This document shows positions 6,726 to 12,596 of a DNA stretch of 12,596 bases, one piece after another. The DNA lies in contig JBDHRG010000113.1 in assembly GCA_039807445.1 (NCBI GenBank), positions 1 to 12,596 of the forward strand, given 5' to 3'. The translations under genes and the position numbers were made by a program. Positions within the stretch are counted from its first letter, which is position 1, and the number at the start of each line of letters is the position of its first letter. The notes under the pieces are model-generated. The model saw nothing but the letters and a program-made list of their open reading frames with translations, did no database searches and had not been told where the DNA came from. This stretch comes from JBDHRG01 sp039807445. Lineage in GTDB: Bacteria > Pseudomonadota > Gammaproteobacteria > Competibacterales > Competibacteraceae.

Positions 6726-7036
6726 GGTGTTTTTCCCTTGATAGCGATGCAGCATCAGGCCCTGCCGCGATGTCGGCTGCGGTCGGGGCTGACCGGCGAA
6801 ACGCGTATGACCTTGTACTTCTCATAGAACGCCCGGCGGGATTTGGCATCGCCGTTTTCGACCGGTAGGTGAACGGACGGCCTTTTCCCTACCCCTTCAG
6901 CGAGTGCCGAAGCCGTCATGCGACTGTGAAGGTGGCGTTTGCGGCTGGAACTCCGTGCGGCTTGAAGTCGCGCCGGCCGCCACCTAAGCTCGGTCACATT
7001 TTGGTCGTGCCGCGGCCCGGGCGGGGGAGGTGATCG
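6726..7036. other. 311-bp spacer between divergent phaC and zinc-ribbon gene
   Basis: This stretch should hold the phaC promoter (leftward) and the promoter for the zinc-ribbon gene (rightward), but I find no convincing -35/-10 or -24/-12 pair for either. It contains a 54-codon minus-strand open frame (6755-6919) whose TGA overlaps an alternative upstream ATG of phaC. That frame has no ribosome site and has weaker third-position GC than its neighbours, so it is not called as a gene. GC content dips in patches (6815-6900). Confidence 0.5.
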
Positions 7037-7192
7037 ATGAAGCGCGACGAAGCCGAAGCGGTCCTGGTCGAGTGTCCGCGCTGCCGCTACACCGAGATCG
7101 TCTACCTGCCGGTCGAGGCGCTGCCGAAGTGCCCGCAGTGCGGCACCGGCATGGTCATCAGGGCGCTGCTCGACGAGGGGCGCGCGGGCTAG
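7037..7192 (+). CDS. 51-residue zinc-ribbon protein
   Basis: A very small cytosolic protein with two Cys pairs, CPRC at 13-16 and CPQC at 32-35, separated by 15 residues. This is the spacing of a rubredoxin-like zinc ribbon binding one zinc ion. The second knuckle continues CGTGMVIRALLDEG. There is no signal peptide or membrane segment. The ATG at 7037 follows GGGGGAGG (7022-7030) at ideal spacing, and the gene ends with TAG at 7190. It precedes the amino acid transporter operon by 81 bp on the same strand and diverges from phaC; whether it is cotranscribed with the transporter is unclear. Function unknown: such ribbons may serve in protein or nucleic acid contacts. The combination of ribosome site, paired cysteines and compact length makes it very probably real. 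Confidence 0.8.
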   Translation: MKRDEAEAVLVECPRCRYTEIVYLPVEALPKCPQCGTGMVIRALLDEGRAG

Positions 7193-7234
7193 ACCGGCGC
7201 GGTCCCGGCGCTGCGCGGCGCCGCCGGCAAGATC

Positions 7235-7258
7235 ATCCGGAACAGATTTATCCGGAAC
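7235..7258. repeat. 9-bp direct repeat before the amino acid transporter operon
   Basis: ATCCGGAAC occurs at 7235-7243 and again at 7250-7258, a 15-bp period, ending just before the ribosome site of the binding-protein gene. Each copy holds the palindrome TCCGGA. Upstream, CCGGCG (7205-7210) and CGCCGG (7222-7227) can form a GC-rich hairpin without a T-run. A regulatory role is possible but unproven. Confidence 0.35.
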
Positions 7259-7273
7259 CGAGGAGAAACAACG

Positions 7274-8068
7274 ATGACCAACCGGCTCGCCTCGCTGCTG
7301 CTCGGCCTGTGCGCCCTGCTCGCCGCTGCCGCCCAGGCCGGCACGCTCGACGACATCGTCAAACGCGGTACGCTGCGCGCCGGCCTCGATCCCACGTACA
7401 TGCCGTTCGAGATGACCAACAAGCGCGGCGAGATCATCGGTTTCGAGGTCGACCTGGTGAAGGCGATGGCCAAGGCGATGGGCGTCAAGGTCGAGTTCGT
7501 CAATACCGCCTTCGACGGCATCATCCCGGCGCTGCTGACCGACAAGTTCGACATCATCACCAGCGGCATGACGCTGACGCAGGAGCGCAACCTGCGGATC
7601 AACTTCTCGCAACCCTTCATCGTCGTCGGCCAGACGCTGCTGATCCGCAAGGAGCTCGCCGACAAGGTCAAGTCGTACCGGGACCTCAACGATCCGCAGT
7701 ACAGGATCACCTCCAAACTCGGCACCACCGGCGAGCTCACCGCCAAGCGCCTGCTGACCAAGGCGCAGTACTCGGGCTTCGAAACCGAGCAGGAAGCGGT
7801 GATGGACGTGGTCAACGGCAAGGCCGATGCCTTCGTCTACGATTCGCCGTACAACGCGGTCGCGATCAACAAGATCGGCGCCGGCAAGCTCGCCTTCCTC
7901 GAACAGCCCTTCACCTACGAACCGCTCGCCTTCGGCGTGCGCAAGGGCGATTACGACTTCGTCAACTGGCTCGACAACTTCCTGGACCAGATCCGCAAGG
8001 ACGGCACCTACGATCGGCTGTACCAGAAGTGGTTCAAGGAAGAAGCCTGGCTCAAGGACATGGAGTGA
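7274..8068 (+). CDS. periplasmic amino acid-binding protein of a polar amino acid ABC importer
   Basis: Type 3 extracellular solute-binding protein (SBP_bac_3) of 264 residues that captures a polar amino acid for the following permease. The signal peptide is about residues 1-22 (MTNRL, hydrophobic core, AQA), with cleavage probably before GTLDD. The cysteine at residue 13 is not in a lipobox, so a soluble periplasmic form is expected. Family motifs are GTLRAGLDPTYMPFEM, IIGFEVDLVKAMAKAMG, FDGIIPALLTDKFDIITSGM followed by TLTQERN, and the KDGTYDRLYQKWF end. The Asp in VYDSPYNAV is at the usual ligand position. The ATG at 7274 follows GAGGAG. It leads a three-gene operon with permease and ATPase. 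The substrate cannot be fixed from sequence; it is distinct from GlnH in the same window. Confidence 0.9.
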   Translation: MTNRLASLLLGLCALLAAAAQAGTLDDIVKRGTLRAGLDPTYMPFEMTNKRGEIIGFEVDLVKAMAKAMGVKVEFVNTAFDGIIPALLTDKFDIITSGMTLTQERNLRINFSQPFIVVGQTLLIRKELADKVKSYRDLNDPQYRITSKLGTTGELTAKRLLTKAQYSGFETEQEAVMDVVNGKADAFVYDSPYNAVAINKIGAGKLAFLEQPFTYEPLAFGVRKGDYDFVNWLDNFLDQIRKDGTYDRLYQKWFKEEAWLKDME

Positions 8069-8097
8069 GTGCCGTCCGGCGCGCGGAGACTTGAGCC

Positions 8098-9060
8098 GTG
8101 CTGAAGCAGCAGAGACCGCAGTGGCCGTGGCACGGCCTGCTGGCCCTGATCGGCCTCGGCGTGGTCGCGGCCCTGTGGTACGCGACCAGCGTCGTGCACT
8201 ACGAGTGGCGCTGGAACCGCGTGCCGCAGTACTTCGCCTACGAAGCCGAGCAGGTCGAGCGGGCCGGCGACGCGGGGCGGGTCGAGGCGATCGTCGCCGA
8301 GGGCGAACGCTCGCGGGTCACGGTCAGGAAGGACGACGGCCAGACCTACGCGCTGACCGTCGCCACGCGTTCGCTGAAGGTCGGCGAGCGCGACGAGGTG
8401 GGCGAGGGCGATGTCGTCGGCGCCAACTATGCGTGGAAGGCGGGCCCGCTCGCCTGGGGCGTGTGGGTGACGATCTGGATCTCGTTCGTCGCCGGCGCGC
8501 TCGGGCTGGTGATCGGCCTGGTGACGGGACTGTGCCGGATTTCGCGCAACCCGACGCTGCGCGGGATCGCGGTCGGCTACATCGAGCTGATCCGCGGCAC
8601 GCCGCTCTTGGTACAGATCTTCATCTTCTACTTCTTCATCGGCACGGTGCTCGATCTCAGCCGCGAAGTCGCCGGCGTCGCGGCGCTGGCGCTGTTCACC
8701 GGCGCCTACGTCGCCGAGATCGTGCGCGCCGGCATCCAGTCGGTGCCGCGCGGGCAGAGCGAGGCGGCGCGCTCGCTCGGCATGGGCGCGGCGCAGACGA
8801 TGCGCTGGATCGTGCTGCCACAGGCGTTCAAGCGCACGCTGCCGCCGCTCGCCGGGCAGTTCATCAGCCTGGTCAAGGACTCGTCGCTGGTGTCGGTGAT
8901 CGCGATCACCGACCTGACCAAGGCCGGGCGCGAAGTGATCACCGCGACCTTCGCCACCTTCGAGATCTGGTTCACCGTCGCGCTGCTGTACCTGCTGATC
9001 ACCTCGGCGCTGTCGCAACTGGTGTTCTGGATGGAACGGAGGTTCGCCCGCAGTGATTGA
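8098..9060 (+). CDS. amino acid ABC transporter permease with a periplasmic insert
   Basis: Inner-membrane permease of 320 residues, about 100 longer than typical His/Glu/Gln/Arg-family permeases. TM1 is about residues 13-30. A hydrophilic, beta-rich insert then fills about 31-113 (including GRVEAIVAEGERSRVTVRKD and GEGDVVGANYAW), followed by the normal permease core from about 118. Core marks are IELIRGTPLLVQIFIFYFF (162-180) and the EAA loop EAARSLGMGAAQTMRWIVLP (222-241), which docks to the ATPase. The GTG start at 8098 has GGAG 9 bp upstream; no ATG in frame is better. It begins 29 bp after the binding-protein gene, and its end overlaps the ATPase gene by 8 bp, implying translational coupling. 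With the insert facing the periplasm, an interaction with the binding protein is possible (inference). Confidence 0.9.
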   Translation: MLKQQRPQWPWHGLLALIGLGVVAALWYATSVVHYEWRWNRVPQYFAYEAEQVERAGDAGRVEAIVAEGERSRVTVRKDDGQTYALTVATRSLKVGERDEVGEGDVVGANYAWKAGPLAWGVWVTIWISFVAGALGLVIGLVTGLCRISRNPTLRGIAVGYIELIRGTPLLVQIFIFYFFIGTVLDLSREVAGVAALALFTGAYVAEIVRAGIQSVPRGQSEAARSLGMGAAQTMRWIVLPQAFKRTLPPLAGQFISLVKDSSLVSVIAITDLTKAGREVITATFATFEIWFTVALLYLLITSALSQLVFWMERRFARSD

Positions 9061-9787
9061 AGTCCGTGATCTGAGCAAGGTGTTCGAAGCGCGCGGCCAC
9101 ACGGTGCGCGCGGTCGACGGCGTCAGCGTCGCGATCGCGCGCGGCGAAGTGGTGGTCGTGATCGGCCCCTCGGGCTCGGGCAAGTCGACTTTCCTGCGCT
9201 GTCTCAACGGCCTCGAGGACTTCGATGCCGGCCACATCGTCGTCGACGGCATGGACCTGGCCGACCCGAACACCGACATCGACGCCGTACGCCGCGAAGT
9301 CGGCATGGTGTTCCAGCACTTCAACCTGTTCCCGCACATGACGGTGCTCGACAACGTCTGCCTGGCGCAGCGCATCGTCCGCGGCCGCGGCAAGGCCGAC
9401 GCCGAAGCCAGGGCGCGCGCGCTGCTGGAGAAGGTCGGCATCGCGCAGAAGGCCGGCGAGTACCCGTCGCGGCTGTCGGGCGGGCAGCAGCAGCGCGTCG
9501 CGATCGCGCGCGCGCTGGCGATGGACCCCAAGGTGATGCTGTTCGACGAACCGACTTCGGCGCTCGACCCCGAGATGGTCGGCGAAGTGCTCGATGTGAT
9601 GAAGGCGCTCGCGCGCGAAGGCATGACCATGGTCTGCGTCACCCACGAGATGGGCTTCGCCCGCGAGGTCGCCGGCCGCGTGCTGTTCATGGACGCCGGG
9701 CGCGTGCTCGAGGACGCCGCTCCGGCCGCGTTCTTCGCCAGCCCGCGCGAGCCGCGCGCACGGACGTTCCTGAGCCAGGTGCTGTGA
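9053..9787 (+). CDS. amino acid ABC transporter ATP-binding protein (GlnQ/ArtP-like)
   Basis: Cytoplasmic ATPase that powers the preceding permease; 244 residues, standard for the family. All ATPase motifs are intact: Walker A GPSGSGKST (38-46), Q-loop Gln88 in VFQHFNLFPHMT, signature LSGGQQQRVAIARAL (141-155), Walker B VMLFDEPTSALD with catalytic Glu166, and switch His198 in THEMGFA. The VFQHFNLFPH stretch is characteristic of polar amino acid importers. The GTG start overlaps the end of the permease by 8 bp, with GGAGG (9038-9042) inside that gene. It closes the operon; the heptamer repeat array follows directly. Confidence 0.94.
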   Translation: MIEVRDLSKVFEARGHTVRAVDGVSVAIARGEVVVVIGPSGSGKSTFLRCLNGLEDFDAGHIVVDGMDLADPNTDIDAVRREVGMVFQHFNLFPHMTVLDNVCLAQRIVRGRGKADAEARARALLEKVGIAQKAGEYPSRLSGGQQQRVAIARALAMDPKVMLFDEPTSALDPEMVGEVLDVMKALAREGMTMVCVTHEMGFAREVAGRVLFMDAGRVLEDAAPAAFFASPREPRARTFLSQVL

Positions 9788-9791
9788 ATCG

Positions 9792-9902
9792 GTGAGGAGT
9801 GAGGGGTGAGGAGTGAAGGGAGTAATCTTCGCCTCATCCCTCATCCCTCATCCCTCATCCCTCATCCCTCATCCCTCATCCCTCATCCCTCATCCCTCAC
9901 CC
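9792..9902. repeat. inverted heptamer repeat array between converging operons
   Basis: Four heptamers of the form GTGAGGN or close variants (9792-9819) are followed by a 13-bp spacer (9820-9832). Then come nine perfect tandem copies of CTCATCC (9833-9895) and one variant CTCACCC (9896-9902). The G-rich left side is roughly the reverse complement of the C-rich right side, so the two could pair into an imperfect hairpin with several wobbles. It starts 4 bp after the ATPase stop and ends 4 bp before the stop of the converging permease gene. Copy number is likely to vary by slippage. A role in transcript ending is possible, but there is no T-run. Confidence 0.85.
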
Positions 9903-9906
9903 GACA

Positions 9907-10629
9907 TCACCTCCACGGTGTCAGCCGCCGCTCGAGCACGCGCAGGCCGTAGTCGGCGGCAACGGCGAACAGCGCCACGGCGATCGCGCCCTCGAGCACC
10001 AGCGCCAGGTTGTCGACCGCGAGCCCGGCGACGATCGGCGTGCCGAGGCTGTTGGCGCCGACCATCGGCGCCAGCGTCGCCGTCGCCAGCACCAGGATCG
10101 TGCTGGTGCGCACCCCGGCGAGCAGCGCCGGCAGCGTCAGTGGCAGCTCGACGCGCCACAGCCGTTCGCGCGACCCCATGCCCATGCCGTGCGCGGCCTC
10201 GAGCGCCTCGGGAGCGATCCGCTCCAGCCCGAGCAGCATGCCGTGCACCGTCGGCAGCAGGCCGTACAGGAACAGCGCCAGCAGCACCGCGCGCGCGCCG
10301 AAGCCGAACAGCGGCAGCGCCAGGAACAGCACCGCCACCGGTGGCAGGGTCTGGCCGATCGCCACGGCGTTGGACAGCAGCGGCAGGAACGCCCGCCCCG
10401 ACGGGCGCGTCGCCCACACCGCCAGCGGCACGCCGAGCGCCAGCACCGCCGCCATCGCTCCGGCGACCAGGCCGAGGTGCGCCCAGGCCAGCTCGGTCAG
10501 CGCGATGCGCTCGAACAGTACTGCTCGCCCGGGCGGCGCGTACGGCGCCAGTAGCGCGCGCCAGGCGTCTTCGCGACTGTAGACCAGCCACAGCGCGGGC
10601 CAGCACAGCACGGCGATCCAGGCTTTCAC
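9907..10629 (-). CDS. yehW: YehW-like osmoprotectant ABC transporter permease
   Basis: Inner-membrane permease of 240 residues (E. coli YehW has 243). It carries several hydrophobic segments and the conserved IGQTLPPVAVLFLALPLFGF (91-110), nearly parallel to the GQTFPPVAV stretch of YehW. The docking loop is AAHGMGMGSRERLWRVELPLTLPALLAGVR, of which AHGMGMGSRERLWRVELPL spans about 146-164. The GTG start (10627-10629) overlaps the TGA of the ATPase gene by 4 bp. It is the last gene of a YehY-X-W-type cluster. In enteric bacteria this system imports betaine-like osmolytes with low affinity; that function is inferred here. The stop lies within 5 bp of the heptamer array. Confidence 0.85.
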   Translation of the reverse strand: MKAWIAVLCWPALWLVYSREDAWRALLAPYAPPGRAVLFERIALTELAWAHLGLVAGAMAAVLALGVPLAVWATRPSGRAFLPLLSNAVAIGQTLPPVAVLFLALPLFGFGARAVLLALFLYGLLPTVHGMLLGLERIAPEALEAAHGMGMGSRERLWRVELPLTLPALLAGVRTSTILVLATATLAPMVGANSLGTPIVAGLAVDNLALVLEGAIAVALFAVAADYGLRVLERRLTPWR

Positions 10630-11558
10630 GGTGCTTTGGCGAAGTCGGCGAGCGTGAGCCGACCGATGCGCCGGCCGTGCTCGTCGACCACCGCCAGCGT
10701 TTCTTCGCCGCCGAGCAGCCGCGACAGCGCCGCGCGCGCGCTCGCCTGCGCCACGATCGTGCCGGCGCAGGGGCCGTCGCCGTCGGCGGCGGGGCGCATC
10801 AGCTCGAGCGCGGTGCGGCGGCCCAGGCGCTTGAGTTCGCGCTCTTCGCCGACGAAGCGCGCGGCGAAATCGTCCGTCGGGCGGTGCAGCAGCGCGTCGG
10901 GCGCGGCGTGCTGGACGATGCGGCCCTCGCGCATCAGCGCGATGCGGTCGCCGAGGCGCACCGCCTCGTCGAGGTCGTGGGTCACGAACACGATGGTCTT
11001 GTGCAACTGCGCCTGGATGCGCAGCAGCTCGTCCTGCAGCCGCTCGCGCGTGAGCGGGTCGAGCGCGCTGAAGGGCTCGTCCATCAGCAGCAGCGCCGGG
11101 TCGGCGGCGAGCGCGCGGGCGATGCCGACGCGCTGCTGCTGGCCGCCCGACAGCTCCTTCGGGTAGCGCCGGGCGAAGCGCGCGGGCTCGAGGCCCACCA
11201 GCGCCAGCAGCGCCTCGGCGCGCTCGCGCCGCCGCGCCGCGCTCCAGCCGAGCAGGCGCGGCACCACCTCGACGTTGTCGAGCACGCTCATGTGCGGGAA
11301 CAGGCCGACGCCCTGGATCACGTAGCCGATGCCGCGGCGCAGCTGCACCGGGTCGGTGGCCAGCGCGTCGCGGCCGTCGATGGTCAGCCGCCCGGCGCTC
11401 GGCTCGATCAGGCGGTTGACGATGCGCAGCAGCGTGGTCTTGCCGCAGCCCGAGGGGCCGATCAGCACCGCCAGTTCGCCGCGCGCGACGTGCAGGTCGA
11501 TGCCGCGCAGCACCGCGGTCGGGCCGTAGTCCTTGCCTATGCCTTCGAGGCGGATCAC
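10626..11558 (-). CDS. yehX: YehX-like osmoprotectant ABC transporter ATP-binding protein
   Basis: Cytoplasmic ATPase of 310 residues (YehX has 308). Motifs are Walker A GPSGCGKTT (34-42), Q-loop Gln82 in YVIQGVGLFPHMSV, signature LSGGQQQRVGIARAL (136-150), Walker B LLLMDEPFSALD with Glu161, and His194 in VTHDLDEA. The IQGVGLFPH form of the Q-loop is typical of quaternary-amine (OpuCA/YehX) ATPases. The C-terminal tail (about 262-310) carries what looks like a single degenerate CBS-like unit ending VVDEHGRRIGRLTLADF, where OpuCA has two CBS domains. The GTG start (11556-11558) overlaps the TGA of the upstream permease by 4 bp; the long open frame beyond it is a shadow of that permease. Both junctions imply coupled translation. 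Confidence 0.88.
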   Translation of the reverse strand: MIRLEGIGKDYGPTAVLRGIDLHVARGELAVLIGPSGCGKTTLLRIVNRLIEPSAGRLTIDGRDALATDPVQLRRGIGYVIQGVGLFPHMSVLDNVEVVPRLLGWSAARRRERAEALLALVGLEPARFARRYPKELSGGQQQRVGIARALAADPALLLMDEPFSALDPLTRERLQDELLRIQAQLHKTIVFVTHDLDEAVRLGDRIALMREGRIVQHAAPDALLHRPTDDFAARFVGEERELKRLGRRTALELMRPAADGDGPCAGTIVAQASARAALSRLLGGEETLAVVDEHGRRIGRLTLADFAKAP

Positions 11559-12596
11559 GGCCGCAGCCCCGGCGGCGTCGCGGTGCGGATCAGGCCGCGA
11601 ACGCAGCCGTCGGCGAGCAGCGCCAGCGCCACCACCGCCAGCGCGCCGAGCAGCACCAGGTCGGGCACCGCGGCTTCGACGCCGCGCAGCACGAACACGC
11701 CCAGCCCCCCGGCGCCGACCAGCGCCGCGACGGTCGCCAGCCCCAGCGTCAGCACCAGCGCGCCGCGTGCGCCTTCGAGCAGGAAGGGCGCGGCGATCGG
11801 CAGCTCGACGCGCCGCAGCACCTGGTCCGGGCTCATGCCCATGCCGCGCGCGGCATCGAGCGCCGCCGCGGGAACGCTCTTCAGGCCGAGGTGCGTGTTG
11901 ACGATCACCGGCAGCAGCGCGTACAGCGTCAGCGCGAGCAGCGCTGGCGCCACACCGATGCCGCGCACGCCGAGGCTGTCGAGCGGGGCGTCGAGGCGCA
12001 CGCGCGCGAGCCACCCCGGCCCCTCGGCGCCGAGCCGGTACAGCGCCAGCCCGGCGAGCGGCAGCATCAGCGCCGCGGCGGCGAGCAGCGGCAGGCGGTG
12101 CAGCCGGCCGAGCGCCCGCGCCGCCGGGTGCGGCACGCGGCGCAGCGCCCACAGCGCGAGGGCGGTGCCGGCCAGCGCGCCGGCCAGCGTCAGCGCCTCG
12201 GCGAGGTTCGTGCTGCGGCCCAGCGTCGCCAGCGGCGCCAGCAGCAGGCCGAACAGCGCCACCGAGGGCAGCGTCTGCAGGAAGCCGGCGGTACCGAGGA
12301 TGGCCGTCTCCAGCCGCGGCTCGCGCGCCGCCAGCACGCCGAGCGGCAAGCCCGCCGCCAGCGCCAGCAGCACCGCGGTGCCGCTCAGCAGCCCGTGGCG
12401 GACGAGCTCGGCGGCGAAGGCTTCGGCCACCGCCGCGTGCTCGCGCAGCACGCCGAGCTGCGCGAAGGGCGCGAGCCACGCCGCCAGCAGCAGCGCCGCG
12501 AGCGGCAGCGCCAGCGCGGCGGCACGCGCGCGGTGCACCGCGAACAGCCCCACGTACAGCGCCAGCCATCCGCACCAGCCGCCGCCGGCGAGCGCG
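11555..12596 (-). CDS. yehY: YehY-like osmoprotectant ABC transporter permease (N-terminus outside window)
   Basis: First visible permease of the osmoprotectant cluster. At least 346 codons lie in the window, and the frame is still open at the right edge. E. coli YehY has 385 residues, so roughly 40 are probably missing. A GTG at 12551-12553 could start a 332-residue protein, but the in-frame codons to its right encode a hydrophobic, Trp-containing segment (GGGWCGWLALY), suggesting a longer protein. Landmarks are FLQTLPSVALFGLLLAPLAT and the docking loop AARGMGMSPDQVLRRVELPI, matching the family. Several membrane segments are rich in Ala and Leu. The 3' end overlaps the ATPase start by 4 bp. 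The binding-protein gene (yehZ/osmF-like) is expected just to the right, outside the window. Confidence 0.83.
   Translation of the reverse strand, partial: ALAGGGWCGWLALYVGLFAVHRARAAALALPLAALLLAAWLAPFAQLGVLREHAAVAEAFAAELVRHGLLSGTAVLLALAAGLPLGVLAAREPRLETAILGTAGFLQTLPSVALFGLLLAPLATLGRSTNLAEALTLAGALAGTALALWALRRVPHPAARALGRLHRLPLLAAAALMLPLAGLALYRLGAEGPGWLARVRLDAPLDSLGVRGIGVAPALLALTLYALLPVIVNTHLGLKSVPAAALDAARGMGMSPDQVLRRVELPIAAPFLLEGARGALVLTLGLATVAALVGAGGLGVFVLRGVEAAVPDLVLLGALAVVALALLADGCVRGLIRTATPPGLRP

Noticed and set aside
6726..6755. Alternative phaC start at 6755
   Set aside because: In frame but without a clear ribosome site; the ATG at 6725 has AAGGGA upstream.
5085..6827. 580-codon plus-strand open frame opposite phaC
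   Set aside because: It is the antisense shadow of phaC caused by high GC; its product is low-complexity, Arg/His/Gln/Val-rich and has no recognisable domain, while phaC on the other strand has a full catalytic triad.
8008..9837. 609-codon minus-strand open frame opposite the importer permease and ATPase
   Set aside because: It is the antisense shadow of two genes with intact ABC motifs; the translated product is Ser/Thr/Arg-rich and unstructured in character.
9833..9902. CRISPR array
   Set aside because: The repeats are 7 bp and directly contiguous with no spacers, so this is a simple tandem repeat.
11559..12575. N-terminal extension of the YehX-like ATPase frame, giving a 649-residue product
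   Set aside because: The ATPase starts at the GTG at 11558, overlapping the permease stop by 4 bp; the extension is an Ala/Arg/Gly-rich shadow of the permease gene.

Overview
The window is GC-rich and densely coded, with near-universal G/C at third codon positions. It carries a class I polyhydroxyalkanoate (PHA) synthase, a phasin, an Ada-type alkylation response gene and three ABC importers. Together these suggest a free-living betaproteobacterium, probably in or near the Rhodocyclales (Thauera/Azoarcus type). That placement rests on gene content and protein similarity recalled from memory; no search was run. I see no rRNA, tRNA, CRISPR array, insertion sequence or phage gene.

Layout, left to right. 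(1) 1-986, minus strand: glnH followed by the start of glnP, a glutamine importer that runs off the left edge. (2) 987-1157: a strikingly AT-rich divergent promoter region with a 19-bp perfect palindrome and a 10-bp direct repeat. (3) 1158-3067, plus strand: a two-gene unit of a class III PLP aminotransferase and a carboxymuconolactone decarboxylase-like protein. (4) 3148-4251, minus strand: ada, with a candidate Ada box upstream. (5) 4410-6725, minus strand: phaC, then a phasin with its own well-formed sigma-70 promoter embedded in two operator-like repeats, closed by a strong intrinsic terminator. (6) 6726-7036: a 311-bp spacer with no confident gene. (7) 7037-9787, plus strand: a 51-residue zinc-ribbon protein, then a complete polar amino acid importer (binding protein, permease, ATPase). 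The permease has an unusual periplasmic insert. (8) 9788-9906: an inverted array of heptamer repeats between converging operons. (9) 9907-12596, minus strand: an osmoprotectant importer of the YehYXW type, with all three genes overlapping by 4 bp and the first one cut by the right edge.

How the parts work together. Two importers bring in amino acids, one of them divergent from a PLP aminotransferase unit that may catabolise an amino compound. A third importer probably handles betaine-like osmolytes. phaC and the phasin make and coat PHA granules, and the phasin promoter looks built for repression by a PhaR-like regulator. ada repairs methylated DNA and probably activates itself.

Most of the window is ordinary metabolic and transport content. 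I did not find a convincing new multi-gene system. The best leads are regulatory: the phasin operator/promoter overlap, the palindrome region at glnH, and the Ada box. Also worth attention are the easily missed zinc-ribbon gene, the permease insert and the heptamer array.
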